From: Io17-Chloro-G2 sp965226825
Lineage (GTDB): Bacteria > Chloroflexota > Dehalococcoidia > Lucifugimonadales > UBA3495
Assembly: GCA_965226825.1 (NCBI GenBank)
Contig: CBDDED010000003.1
Location: forward strand, 3,038,001 to 3,102,000
Length of the DNA stretch: 64,000 nt
Reading direction: 5' to 3'
Part shown: positions 8,147 through 17,010 of the stretch, one piece after another
Numbering within the stretch: position 1 is the first letter of the stretch
How the letters are laid out: every line of letters starts with the position of its first letter
Program-made: the position numbers and the translations under genes
The notes under the pieces: generated by a model
Databases searched by the model: none
Told to the model about the DNA's origin: nothing
The model's input: the letters and a program-made list of their open reading frames with translations, nothing else

Positions 8147-8181
8147 AAAACCGGTACAATCCCTAAAACCGGCACAATCCC
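8147..8181. repeat. 18-bp tandem repeat, two copies
   Basis: AAAACCGGTACAATCCC and AAAACCGGCACAATCCC lie 18 bp apart just after the metF stop. One mismatch. No function is evident. Confidence 0.7.
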
Positions 8182-8281
8182 AGGAAACTCACAGCTGATA
8201 TAAAGGCGGCGCCCGACCGGGCCAAGCCGGTTGCCGGGCGACAGAGTTTCAAAAGCCCATACCGCTTCCGGTCTGCCGTTA

Positions 8282-8665
8282 ATGCTTACGACGGGTGTCG
8301 ACATCATAGAAATTTCCCGGATCCGCCAAGTGTTGGAGCGCTACGGCCAGCGCTTTTTGAACCGGGTGTTCACTCCGGGCGAGATTGAGTATTGCCGGGG
8401 ACGGGCGCCCAATCTGGCGGCCCGTTTTGCCGCAAAGGAAGCCGCAATGAAGGCCCTCGGCACCGGATACCGGGGCGTTAGCTGGAAGGACGTTGAGGTT
8501 GTCCGGGCAGAGAGCGGCGCTCCCAGCATCCAGCTTCACGGACGGGCCGAAAGCCGGGCGCAACGCCTGGGACTCCAGGAGATGGCCCTGAGCCTGTCCC
8601 ACTCCCGCGAATATGCCGTAGCCTCCGTGGTAGCCCAAAACCAACCTCCGCCCTCCACGCCATGA
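8282..8665 (+). CDS. acpS: Holo-[acyl-carrier-protein] synthase
   Basis: Transfers phosphopantetheine from CoA to the serine of acyl carrier protein, here presumably the AcpP at 41564. 127 residues, typical of AcpS. Seen: GVDIIEISRIRQ near the N-terminus, with the Mg-binding Asp, and the FAAKEAAMKALGTG block near residue 44-57, with the second metal-binding Glu, then LSLSHSREYAVA near the C-terminus. I chose the ATG at 8282 because the family begins MxxGxDI. Its stop overlaps the start of nnr (ATGA), so they are coupled. Confidence 0.95.
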   Translation: MLTTGVDIIEISRIRQVLERYGQRFLNRVFTPGEIEYCRGRAPNLAARFAAKEAAMKALGTGYRGVSWKDVEVVRAESGAPSIQLHGRAESRAQRLGLQEMALSLSHSREYAVASVVAQNQPPPSTP

Positions 8666-10245
8666 AAATTGTGACTGCTTCCCAGATGGTTGCCCTGGAG
8701 CAAGCTGCAGTTAGCCGCGGCGTCAGCAATGACTCCATGATGGAAAATGCCGGATTGGCCGTCGCCCAGGCGGCTCGGAAGCAACTTGGCGGGGTTGCCG
8801 GCGCCAAGGTGGCGGTGCTGGTTGGCCCGGGAAACAACGGCGGCGACGGTTTGGTTACGGCCAGGCATCTCCGGCGGTGGGGCGCCGAGGTTGCCGCCTG
8901 GATGCTCACCGCCCGGCCGGATGTGGACCCGAAGCTGGACGAAGCGCGCCTTTATGGGGTCCGGTTGCTCTTCCCTGCGGGAATCTCCGGAGACTCGGAC
9001 CCGTCGCTTTCCGACCTGGATGCCTGGTTGTCCGGTTGCCGGCTGGCGGTCGACGCGGTTCTGGGCACCGGCAGGGCGCGGCCCCTGGACGGTTTGCTGG
9101 AACGGGCGTCAGGGCTTTTGTCCGATCATCGCTCCAGGGGCCGCCTGGCGGTGTTGGCCCTGGACATGCCCTCGGGCCTCGATGCCGACACCGGTGAGGT
9201 AGATCCGGCATGCTATCCCGCAGACTTGACGGTGTCGTTGGGGTTTCCAAAGGTTGGGCTGGTGACCATGCCCGGAGCCGCCCAGGCGGGACGCCTGGAA
9301 GTGGCGGGCATCGGGCTGCCGCCAGGGTTGGTGGAAGAGGTTGAATCCGAGCTTGGTCTGGACCTGGAATTGCTGACCCGCCGGTGGGTGGCCGAACGGC
9401 TGCCGGCGCGTCCCGCTGATGCCCACAAGGGCTCCTTCGGCCATGCTCTTGTGGTTGCCGGGTCTCGCAACTATGTAGGTGCGGCTTCTCTGGCGTCCCA
9501 GGCTGCGGTCAGGGTAGGCGCCGGGCTGGTCACGTTGGCATCGCCCCGCAGCGTTTACCCGATTGCCGCTGGTAAAGTTACTGAAGCCATCCACCTGCCT
9601 CTTCCAGAAGATGAGGAGGGACGGACCCATCTGGATGCCGCCAAGGTTATTGGCGATTCCGCAGCCCGTTATACGGCGGTGTTGGCCGGCTGCGGGCTGG
9701 GGTGGTCCGGCGCCACGGCGGGGTTCGTGGAAGAGCTTTTGCTGGGCGACGCGGTCCGCGGAATTCCGTTGATTGTCGACGCCGATGGCTTGAACAACCT
9801 GTCCCAAGCGCCCGACTGGTGGCAGCGTTTGGGGTCGCCGGCTGTGTTGACTCCCCATCCCGGGGAAATGGCGACCCTGACCGGACAGGCGATTGCCGAA
9901 ATTCAATCCGACCGGCTTGCCCAGGTTCTGGAATGGTCGTCCCGTTGGGGAGTGACCGTGACGCTCAAAGGGGCCTATACCCTGGTTGGCGAACCGGGGG
10001 GGCCGGTCAGGGTGTCGCCCTTTGCCAATCCGGGCTTGGCTTCCGGGGGCACCGGAGACGTGCTATCCGGGATAATAGTTGGGTTGATGGCCCAGGGACT
10101 GGCCCCCGGCGAAGCGGCGGCGTGCGGAGTGTACCTCCACGGACTGGCCGGAGAAGCGGCGGTGGAGAGGAAAGGGAATGCAGGGACCACCGCCACCGAC
10201 TTGCTCGATCTTTTGCCCGAGACCATAGCACAAGTCAAGCTTTAA
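8662..10245 (+). CDS. nnr: Bifunctional NAD(P)H-hydrate epimerase / ADP-dependent NAD(P)H-hydrate dehydratase
   Basis: Repairs hydrated NAD(P)H: the N-terminal domain epimerises the R and S hydrates, and the C-terminal domain dehydrates the S form using ADP. 527 residues, the usual fused size. Seen: epimerase (YjeF-N) motif VLVGPGNNGGDGLVTARHLR near 52-71, DMPSGLDADTG near 167-177; kinase-fold dehydratase motifs HKGSFGHALVVAGSRNYVGA near 255, TPHPGEMATLTG near 395, and NPGLASGGTGDVLSGIIVGL near 457, with the catalytic Asp in GTGD. Overlaps acpS by 4 bp. Confidence 0.96.
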   Translation: MKIVTASQMVALEQAAVSRGVSNDSMMENAGLAVAQAARKQLGGVAGAKVAVLVGPGNNGGDGLVTARHLRRWGAEVAAWMLTARPDVDPKLDEARLYGVRLLFPAGISGDSDPSLSDLDAWLSGCRLAVDAVLGTGRARPLDGLLERASGLLSDHRSRGRLAVLALDMPSGLDADTGEVDPACYPADLTVSLGFPKVGLVTMPGAAQAGRLEVAGIGLPPGLVEEVESELGLDLELLTRRWVAERLPARPADAHKGSFGHALVVAGSRNYVGAASLASQAAVRVGAGLVTLASPRSVYPIAAGKVTEAIHLPLPEDEEGRTHLDAAKVIGDSAARYTAVLAGCGLGWSGATAGFVEELLLGDAVRGIPLIVDADGLNNLSQAPDWWQRLGSPAVLTPHPGEMATLTGQAIAEIQSDRLAQVLEWSSRWGVTVTLKGAYTLVGEPGGPVRVSPFANPGLASGGTGDVLSGIIVGLMAQGLAPGEAAACGVYLHGLAGEAAVERKGNAGTTATDLLDLLPETIAQVKL

Positions 10246-10297
10246 CCCCCGGCTCACCCGCTGGCGCAACCGGGATTTTCGTGTTTTAGCTACGATT

Positions 10298-10326
10298 TTG
10301 ACCTTCGCCCAAACCCACCTTATGTT
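10298..10326 (+). promoter_or_regulatory. Possible promoter of the HEAT-repeat gene
   Basis: TTGACC (10298-10303) and TATGTT (10321-10326) are 17 bp apart, about 130 bp before the ATG at 10456. A second AT-rich TATACT at 10326-10331 overlaps it. Hexamer match only. Confidence 0.4.
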
Positions 10327-10455
10327 ATACTGGGCTCGAGCAACTTAGAATAAACATTATCTTTTTACAAAGGATGAAGCAACAAATAATAGCTGCTCCA
10401 GTCCCGGTTTTGGGAGACAGAGCCCGAACTATTGGGACTATTTTGGAACAATGCC

Positions 10456-11379
10456 ATGTCTTTGGAAGCTTTTCTTGACACGCTAGCAGAATCCGGAACG
10501 GACACACCGGCTTCGGAATTCGTCGAGTTGTCCGACCTATCTCCTTCGGAATTGGGCGCATTCGTTCGCACCTGGTGCGATCTTTCCTTGGAACACCAGC
10601 GTTGGATAGTTTCCACCCTGGTGCAGTTGGCCGAAGGGAACCCCGAATTGGATTTCGACGCTGTTTTCAAGATGTGCTTGAAAGACAGCGATGAAGTGAT
10701 CCTTGAAAAAGCGATGGAAGGCCTCTGGGAGCATGAAGAACGGTCGGTGATACCCAGCTTCCTCAGGATTCTCCGCTCGGACCATAGCGCGGCCGTGAGA
10801 GCCGCCGCCGCCGTTGCGCTGAGCAAATTCCCGTTGCTGGCACAAGAAGGAAAACTGTTGGCGCGGGACGGCGAGTCAATTCATCAAACCTTGATGGAAG
10901 TGCTTCAGGACCCGGAGCAGGATATTGACGTCCGCCGCCGCAGCCTGGAAGCGATCGCTCCTTTCAACACTTCGGATATCCGGCAGTTTGTCTGCTGGGC
11001 CTACGAAAACTCCGACATCAAACTGAAGTCCAGCTCGATATATGCGATGGGACGCACCGGCGAGCCCAGCTGGCTTCCGACCGTGTTGAAGGAATTGGAT
11101 GACCGGGAGCCCACTATCCGCTACGAGGCGGCCCACGCCTGCGGGGAGTTGGGGGACGAGGACGCGGTGCCCTATCTTATCCCCCTGTTGGAAGATGACG
11201 ACTACCAGGTCCAACTGGCTGGCGTGTTCGCCCTAGGTCAGATCGGCGGCCTCCTGGCCAAGGAAGTGCTGCTGAAATGCCTGGAAGATGGTGACGCTAC
11301 GCTGGAAGACGCCGCCCGGACCGAGCTTCAAAACATTGAGTTGCTCGAAGACCCCATGGCCTTCTCCTCGGATATTTAG
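10456..11379 (+). CDS. HEAT-repeat (PBS-lyase-like) protein
   Basis: 307 residues that are mainly HEAT-like helical repeats. Seen: repeats such as DHSAAVRAAAAVALSKFP near 112, DIDVRRRSLEAIAPF near 155, REPTIRYEAAHACGELGDED near 216 and DDYQVQLAGVFALGQIGG near 250, each with the pattern of a buried Ala-Ala-x-ALG helix. No catalytic motif and no signal peptide. Such proteins are scaffolds or lyase-like; the binding partner is unknown. I prefer the ATG at 10456 over a TTG 24 bp upstream. Confidence 0.85.
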   Translation: MSLEAFLDTLAESGTDTPASEFVELSDLSPSELGAFVRTWCDLSLEHQRWIVSTLVQLAEGNPELDFDAVFKMCLKDSDEVILEKAMEGLWEHEERSVIPSFLRILRSDHSAAVRAAAAVALSKFPLLAQEGKLLARDGESIHQTLMEVLQDPEQDIDVRRRSLEAIAPFNTSDIRQFVCWAYENSDIKLKSSSIYAMGRTGEPSWLPTVLKELDDREPTIRYEAAHACGELGDEDAVPYLIPLLEDDDYQVQLAGVFALGQIGGLLAKEVLLKCLEDGDATLEDAARTELQNIELLEDPMAFSSDI

Positions 11380-11484
11380 CTCACAGGGACCCTTCAAGCT
11401 TCCCTTCCGCACCGCCGGTCCCGTTTATCCCCCCATTGACCGCTGGTACCGCTCGACCACACCCAAAGGAGGCTGTTTCCGGCC

Positions 11485-11931
11485 TTGCTAACCTCAAGCC
11501 AGACCCGTCTGTTGGCGGAAGCCAGGGTGGGGCATCTTGCCACCTCAGACCGCCAGGGGCAGCCTCACGTGATACCCGTTTGTTTCGCCCTGCACGAAGG
11601 TAACCTGTACTCGGTGCTGGACCAGAAGCCGAAACGAGCCCCATTGACGAGGCTCAGGCGGGTCCGGAACATTCTCGCCAACCCCACGGCAGCCTTGATT
11701 GTGGACCACTACCAGGAGGACTGGCGGGGGCTCTGGTACATTCTGGTCTGGGGCCCCGCCAGTTTGTTGATTGAAGGGGACGAATCAGAGGAAGAACGGG
11801 CCGCCGCCGTGGATGCCCTGCGACGCAAATATCGGCAGTACCGGGAAATGGATATCGCCGATAACCCGGTAGTCAAGCTGACCCCGGAAAGAGTGGCGGC
11901 TTGGGGTGGGGACGGCGCTCCGATGGCTTAG
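11485..11931 (+). CDS. PPOX-class flavin/F420-binding split-barrel protein, Rv0121-like
   Basis: 148 residues of the pyridoxamine-phosphate-oxidase-like split beta-barrel. Seen: ARVGHLATSDRQGQPHVIPVCFAL near 11-34, the nucleotide-cofactor strand pair, KPKRAPLTRLRRVRNILANPTAALIVDHY in the middle, and WYILVWGPASLL. This pattern matches the actinobacterial/Chloroflexi group tentatively assigned to F420. Start is TTG with AAAGGAGG 12-14 bases upstream. Cofactor (FMN or F420) and substrate cannot be decided from sequence. Confidence 0.82.
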   Translation: MLTSSQTRLLAEARVGHLATSDRQGQPHVIPVCFALHEGNLYSVLDQKPKRAPLTRLRRVRNILANPTAALIVDHYQEDWRGLWYILVWGPASLLIEGDESEEERAAAVDALRRKYRQYREMDIADNPVVKLTPERVAAWGGDGAPMA

Positions 11932-12020
11932 AAACTATCTCAAAACACCTATCCTGACCTCCTATTCCTGGAAGGGAGAGGATTGTGGTGATGGTGACAG
12001 ATACAAACCCCTCATCCTAA

Positions 12021-12043
12021 CCTTCTCCCGCCAAAGGAGAAGG
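12021..12043 (+). terminator. Hairpin with partial T-run
   Basis: CCTTCTCC / GGAGAAGG, 8-bp stem with loop of 7, then GACTTTTG. It lies 90 bp after the preceding gene's stop and could end its transcript, though it also resembles widespread intergenic CCTTCTCCC repeats. Confidence 0.5.
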
Positions 12044-12146
12044 GACTTTTGAGCAGGGCTATCGCATCATAAACTGCGGTTGGTGCGTCCTGAATGGCCT
12101 CCTTCCCGCGGGTAGGAGCAGTCAGGATGGGAGCACAACCCCACCC

Positions 12147-12680
12147 CCGTCTTACTCACCGCAGTGGGAATCCAGAGCCCTTTCAATGCGCTAACCTGAT
12201 CCGGGACTGAAGAACCGCTCCAGGTAGGACGTCGACCTGACCACCCCGCGCGTCTTGACCCCCCCGCAATTCTCGCCGCAGTGGGAATCCAGAAACCTTT
12301 CGATGCGCCAACCCGATCCGGGACTGAAGAACCGCTCCAGGTACAACGTCGCCCTGGTCACCCCGCGCGTCTTGACCCCCCGGTCATCCTCGCCGCAGCG
12401 GGGATCCAGAGCCCTTTCTCCCATCCAACCTGATACGGGACTGAAGAACCGGTCCAGGTAGGACGTCGGGGTGTCCACCTGGTGAGTCTGCACCCCTTGC
12501 GCAAAGCCACGTCATTGTCATTGACCCCACCCCCGTCTTTCTCACCGCAGTGGGAATCCAGAGCCCTTTCAATGCGCCAATCTGATCTGGGACTGAAGAA
12601 CCGCTCCAGGTAGGACGTCGGGCTGTCCACCCGGTGAGTCTGCGCCCCTTGCGCAAGGCCTCGTCATTGTCATTGACTCC
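12147..12680. repeat. Tandem array of four 115-155 bp repeat units
   Basis: Four units each start with a CACCGCAGTGGGAATCCAGA-type core (near 12158, 12276, 12394 and 12541), continue through a GGGACTGAAGAACCGCTCC stretch and CAGGTAGGACGTCG, and end with CCACCCGGTGAGTCTGC or CCCCGCGCGTCTTGACC. The third and fourth units share GTCATTGTCATTGAC tails. Cores belong to the same family as the repeat in the trp operon but lie in the opposite orientation. No protein coding is evident. Confidence 0.9.
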
Positions 12681-12948
12681 ACCGACGCGGATTGCCTCTG
12701 CCGCCCCCCGCATGACACTTGCCGCTTCCCAAGCCGCGGAACACATCCCTACCATAACACCTGCCCGGGTCAACCTCCCGCAGTGCATCCCGGAGCTTGT
12801 CAAAGGACGCAAGCAAAATTTAACCATGCCACTGAGGCAATACAAAGCCTGATGAAAAAGGGCCTGATGACCGAAAATCGCGCCAACCCCCAGCGGTCCC
12901 ATTCCCCAGGCAACCCGTCATCCCGCAAATCCTAAATCGGGGCAGAAT

Positions 12949-12975
12949 GTCCGGATTTGTCCGGAAATGTCCGGC
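12949..12975. repeat. Three 10-bp iterons TGTCCGGAAA-like
   Basis: TGTCCGG occurs at 12949, 12959 and 12969, an exact 10-bp period, so all copies face the same side of the helix. They lie about 80 bp before the split small ORF at 13054. This arrangement is typical of a binding site for a multimeric regulator or initiator, but the partner is unknown. Confidence 0.7.
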
Positions 12976-13053
12976 GATTTGAAATTTTCCAACCTCTCAC
13001 ACCGGTAACCCGGGGCGTCCAACACCTAGTTAAATGAATGAGGTGATTGTCTT

Positions 13054-13374
13054 ATGTCTGCCCTTAGAGCCCGCGTCCGCGCCCTCCAACGAGCCTTGGC
13101 TCGGGAACTTGCCGTCGTCCGGCTCCGCCGGTTGTCCGGGGAGTTCTGACTTCAATCATCGGTGGTCCGGGCTAACGGTCAACCACCGGCCCAGCCCCAA
13201 GCCTTTATCCAACGGATGGCCTCCACCGGCTTCCGGCTCCCATCCTTCATGGCAGTCCATAAATACCTCGAGAGGTGCCGGACCAAAGACATTCTCCCCG
13301 ACCGCGAAGACCTCCTTCGCTCCCTCATCCCCTGGTCCGGGCGCTATCCCGCTCCCGCCTTCTGGCAAGGATGA
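13054..13374 (+). pseudogene. Small ORF split by an in-frame TGA
   Basis: From the ATG at 13054 the frame reads MSALRARVRALQRALARELAV and on for 31 codons to a TGA at 13147, then continues in the same frame, open, for about 75 more codons to 13374 (FIQRMASTGFRLPSFMAVHKYL, then REDLLRSLIPWSG). The first part is a basic amphipathic helix, the second contains helix-rich sequence that looks protein-like. I read this as one gene of about 107 residues broken by a nonsense change, or a readthrough. I do not recognise the family. The TGTCCGG iterons lie upstream and a repeat element starts right after. Confidence 0.4.
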
Positions 13375-13391
13375 AAGCAATGGCCGAGTCA

Positions 13392-13690
13392 CCTCCCGTC
13401 TTTCCCGCCGCAGCGGGAATCCAGAGCCCTGACAATGCGCTAACATGGTTAGGGCAACAATGACGCGGCGGGAGCCGGGGCAGGACCTCCATTCTCCAAC
13501 CGTGTGGATGACAACAAGGGCTCTGGATCCCCGCTGCGGCGAGGATGACGGGGGTGGGAGTAGGTAACAAATGGAGCGCTGGATTCCCGCTGCGGCAACA
13601 GTGACGGGGTGATTTGATGACAATCGAAATACTCCCCCTGGGAGAGGGTTGGAGTGAGGGGGGCCCCTCGACCCTGAACAGTTACGCACG
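13392..13690. mobile_element. MITE-like repeat element, copy A of an inverted pair
   Basis: About 300 bp with family cores CGGGAATCCAGAGCCC (about 13417), its reverse complement GGGCTCTGGATCCCCG (about 13515) and GGATTCCCGCTGCGG (about 13570), ending in TGATGACAATCGAAATACTC and a CTGGGAGAGGG stretch. The whole block is nearly identical, as the reverse complement, to 27781-28080. No open reading frame with protein-like sequence. Confidence 0.85.
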
Positions 13691-13701
13691 GCGCTTCTGT
13701 C

Positions 13702-13731
13702 TTGACACTTTTCTTAGACCACGCCTACACT
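13702..13731 (+). promoter_or_regulatory. Possible promoter overlapped by a palindrome
   Basis: TTGACA (13702-13707) and TACACT (13726-13731) are 18 bp apart. The -10 box sits inside the left arm of the perfect inverted repeat at 13719-13765. About 160 bp upstream of the TPP-enzyme gene. Confidence 0.45.
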
Positions 13732-13765
13732 GGCCTGACCGTTGGCCAAGCCAGTGTAGGCGTGG
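13719..13765. promoter_or_regulatory. Perfect 16-bp inverted repeat (operator or hairpin)
   Basis: CCACGCCTACACTGGC and GCCAGTGTAGGCGTGG flank a 15-nt loop. As DNA it could be a two-site operator that masks the -10 box; as RNA it could form a very stable hairpin in the leader of the gene at 13897. No T-run follows. Confidence 0.7.
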
Positions 13766-13896
13766 GCCGCGGGCGCTACCCCAACTGTCACTCGCATTAT
13801 TTGGGTAAACATGCCCCTCGGTTGGCTGATCTGCCGAGGGTGCTGCAAACCTTGATTCAAGCCCGGACCATCAGTTAAGCCCGGAGAGGAGAGCCC

Positions 13897-15546
13897 ATGA
13901 ACGGCGTTACTGCAATAGCTAATATTCTCAAGATGGAGGGTGTGGATTTCGTTGCGTGTATGCCAACCAACCCCCTCATCGAAGCCCTGGCGATAGCGGG
14001 CATTCGTCCTATTGTCTGCCGCCAGGAGCGGACTGGGGTCCATATGGCCGACGGGTTTGCCAGGATCACCAACGGCAAAAAGACGGGGATTTTCCTGGCG
14101 CAAAACGGGCCGGGCGCCGAAAACGCATTCAGCGGCGTGGCCCAGGCCTATGCCGATTCGGTCCCCATCCTGTTGCTTCCGGCAGGGGTGGCCCGAGACC
14201 GGCAGGGGGTCCACCCCAACTTCAATCCTACCCGGAGTTATGAAACCGTGACCAAGTGGTCGGCGACCGTCAATTCCGCCGACCGGGTGCCTGAATTGAT
14301 GCGCCGGGCATTTACCAAACTGCGTGGAGGCCGGCCAGGGCCCGTTCTTTTGGAGATACCGTCGGACGTGGCCACCGAGGAGTTGGACGAGGTCAAATTC
14401 GACTATGAAGTACCGCCGGTGATCCGGACCGCCGCCGACCCGGAGGCAGTCTCCAGGGCGGCTGCGGCGCTGTTGGCAGCCTCACGGCCCTTGATCCACT
14501 CCGGACAGGGTGTGCTGTACGCTGAGGCCTCCGAAGAACTGGTGCAGATAGCCGAATTTCTCCAGGCGCCGGTGATGACTACCATGCCCGGCAAAAGCGG
14601 ATTCCCTGAGAATCATCCCCTGTCGGTTGGTTCCGGCGGCACCAGCACCACAGGAGGGGTCCACCAATTCCTGACCCGGGCCGACCTGGTGTTCGGCATC
14701 GGCTGCAGCATGACCCGGACCAACTTCGCCACTCCGATACCGCCGGGCAAGGTAATCATCCACGCGACCAACGACCATGACGACATCAACAAGGACATCA
14801 AGTCGCACCATCCTCTCCTGGGCGACGCCAAGCTGATTTTGCGCCAGTTGCTGGAAGAGATGAAACGCCAGTCCGGGCTCCAGGGGCGCCCCGTGGACCA
14901 TGCGCTGCACCAGGAAATTGAAGAAGCCAAGCGAAAGTGGCTGGACCAGTGGATGCCCAAGCTGACCTCCTCCGAGGTGCCGCTGAATCCCTACCGGGTC
15001 ATCTGGGACCTGATGCACAACGTGGACCTGGACAACACCATCGTTACCCACGAGTCGGGCAGCTCCAGGGAATACGCGGTGCCATTCTGGGAGGCTCGGG
15101 CGCCTCGCAGCTTCATTGGCTGGGGCAAATCTACCCAGTTGGGTTACAGCCTGGGGCTGGCCCTGGGCGCCAAGCTGGCGGAGCCGGACAAGCAGGTGAT
15201 CAACATCATGGGAGACGCCGCGTTCGGCATGGTGGGGCTGGACGTGGAAACGGCGGTCCGATCTCAAATCCCCATCACCACTATCGTGCTCAACAACTAC
15301 ACAATGGCCATCTACTCCGACAGCCGTTTCCCGGAGGCGGTGCGGAAGTACAATTTGAAGGAATTGAGCGGCAATTTCGCCGACGTGGCCCAAGCCCTGG
15401 GCGCTTTCAGCGAACGAGTGACGGAGCCAGGAGAAATCGTTCCGGCCATCCATCGGGCCCAGGAAATGAACCGAGCGGGCAAAACGGCCCTGTTGGAATT
15501 CATTACCAAAGAAGAGGGCGAGTACTCAAAATTCCAGTTCAACTAG
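13897..15546 (+). CDS. Thiamine-pyrophosphate-dependent enzyme, acetolactate-synthase-like
   Basis: 549 residues with three domains of the ALS/benzoylformate-decarboxylase family: N-terminal PYR domain with the catalytic-type Glu in RQERTGVHMADGFAR near 43-57, a central domain near 190-330, and a C-terminal PP domain with the TPP-binding GDAAFGM motif near 437-443 followed by LNNYTMA. The usual GDG is GDA here. Substrate unknown; it could be a decarboxylase, oxalyl-CoA-like or sulfopyruvate-like enzyme. An ilvB role is unlikely, since no small subunit or ilv genes are nearby. GGAGAGG lies seven bases before the ATG. Two amidohydrolases follow. Confidence 0.88.
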   Translation: MNGVTAIANILKMEGVDFVACMPTNPLIEALAIAGIRPIVCRQERTGVHMADGFARITNGKKTGIFLAQNGPGAENAFSGVAQAYADSVPILLLPAGVARDRQGVHPNFNPTRSYETVTKWSATVNSADRVPELMRRAFTKLRGGRPGPVLLEIPSDVATEELDEVKFDYEVPPVIRTAADPEAVSRAAAALLAASRPLIHSGQGVLYAEASEELVQIAEFLQAPVMTTMPGKSGFPENHPLSVGSGGTSTTGGVHQFLTRADLVFGIGCSMTRTNFATPIPPGKVIIHATNDHDDINKDIKSHHPLLGDAKLILRQLLEEMKRQSGLQGRPVDHALHQEIEEAKRKWLDQWMPKLTSSEVPLNPYRVIWDLMHNVDLDNTIVTHESGSSREYAVPFWEARAPRSFIGWGKSTQLGYSLGLALGAKLAEPDKQVINIMGDAAFGMVGLDVETAVRSQIPITTIVLNNYTMAIYSDSRFPEAVRKYNLKELSGNFADVAQALGAFSERVTEPGEIVPAIHRAQEMNRAGKTALLEFITKEEGEYSKFQFN

Positions 15547-15783
15547 GGATCTCAGGTTTTCGCAACGAGGCTTGGGTGTACTCCCCGCGCAATGTCGCAT
15601 AGCCCGGTACGCATGGGCTAGAGACTGCGTGTTGCCAACCGGAAAATCTAGTATTAACATACGGTAATTATTGGTCGAAGGAAGACTGGTGGTCGGAAGA
15701 CCGTTGGTCGAACTAAGACCGGGCAAACCATTAGCAACCGGGCCAGTAACGCTCAGGATTGATGCCGAATATGGGAGGAGACC

Positions 15784-16983
15784 ATGCCTAGGCTTTATGA
15801 ACTAATGTCCAGCGATGGGCACTTGGAAGTTCCCCCGGAGCGGTGGACGCACCGCGTACCTCAGAAGTATCAGGATCGCGCCCCCAAGAGCATCACGCTT
15901 CCCGATGGCGGCGATGCGATGATCATCGAGGGTCAGCCCTTGCGGGAAGCTAATTTCCTGGATCTGCGCGCCGGGCGCGCTACCGGCCAGTGGCAACCCT
16001 TTGGCCTTAGGGTTGAAGGAGCCGCCGGGATCGGAAGTCCCGAGCAGCGAGTTTCGGAACAGGACCAGGACGGTATTGAGTCGGAAGTGCTGTTTCCGGC
16101 AATGGTCGCCGGCCCCTCTTTCTGGCGGAATATCAGCCACGACGAAGTCTTCAGGTCAATGATTCGCGCCTACAACGACTGGTTGGGCGAGGAATACTGC
16201 TCGGTGGACCGGGACCGGCTCATTGGACTGGGCATCATCCCCATGACTAACCTCGACGATGCCATAGAGGAGCTTTATCATCTCAAGGAGTTGGGAATCA
16301 GAGGCGTCGTGCTGAACTCTTTCCCCAACGGCCACGCTTACCCCATGCCCGAGGATGACAAGTTCTGGGCTGCCGCGGTGGAAATGGGCATGCCTCTGAC
16401 GGTCCACGTCTCCTTTGACCGCAACGGCGCTCGGGCCAACCAGCCCACGTTCATCTACCCCAATAACGATCCCGCGACTCTGAGCAAGGTCCGCCGGCCA
16501 CTTCTGGAGTGGATGTGCAACTTCGGACTGGCCCCGTCGGTGGGCATCACCCAAATGATCTTCTCCGGGGTCTTTGACCGGTTCCCCGAGATGAAGATGT
16601 TCTTCGCGGAAACCAGGCTGGGTTGGGTGCCATTCTGGATGGAACACGCCGACCTTTGGTACAACCGGCACATCGGTTGGGCCGAAGAGATGCTGGGGTT
16701 CAAGCCTCTCAATCGGTTGCCCAGCGAGTATGTGAAAGAGCACATATACTTCAGCGTCCAGTACGAATCGGTAGCGGTGGAACTGCGCCATCACGTCGGC
16801 GTCGATCACATCATGTTTGCCACCGACTTCCCCCACATCGAGTGCGAATGGCCGGACACCCGGCCCATCGTTGACCGGATCTATGCCAACGTCCCCGAGG
16901 ACGAGAAGCACCGGATCTGGGCCGGAAACTGCATCGACTATTTCAAGCTGGAACAAATGGCGAAAACCAAGGTAGCCGCCTAG
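15784..16983 (+). CDS. Amidohydrolase family 2 (TIM-barrel) enzyme
   Basis: 399 residues. The N-terminus SSDGHLEVP carries a D-x-H metal motif, LTVHVSF gives a mid-barrel His, and ATDFPHIECEWP near 348-359 gives the C-terminal Asp of the metal site. Resembles the aminocarboxymuconate-semialdehyde-decarboxylase-like group (amidohydrolase 2), which carries out non-oxidative decarboxylation or hydrolysis of aromatic and related acids; the real substrate is unknown. GGGAGGAG precedes the ATG. It is followed by a strong terminator, so it ends a unit that may begin at 13897. Confidence 0.85.
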   Translation: MPRLYELMSSDGHLEVPPERWTHRVPQKYQDRAPKSITLPDGGDAMIIEGQPLREANFLDLRAGRATGQWQPFGLRVEGAAGIGSPEQRVSEQDQDGIESEVLFPAMVAGPSFWRNISHDEVFRSMIRAYNDWLGEEYCSVDRDRLIGLGIIPMTNLDDAIEELYHLKELGIRGVVLNSFPNGHAYPMPEDDKFWAAAVEMGMPLTVHVSFDRNGARANQPTFIYPNNDPATLSKVRRPLLEWMCNFGLAPSVGITQMIFSGVFDRFPEMKMFFAETRLGWVPFWMEHADLWYNRHIGWAEEMLGFKPLNRLPSEYVKEHIYFSVQYESVAVELRHHVGVDHIMFATDFPHIECEWPDTRPIVDRIYANVPEDEKHRIWAGNCIDYFKLEQMAKTKVAA

Positions 16984-17010
16984 CGCGTTTCTACCCGGGT
17001 TGGTGTTCAG

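Noticed and set aside
12191..12902. Minus-strand frames in the 12.2-12.9 kb repeats
   Set aside because: They arise from the repeat units and are interrupted or repetitive.
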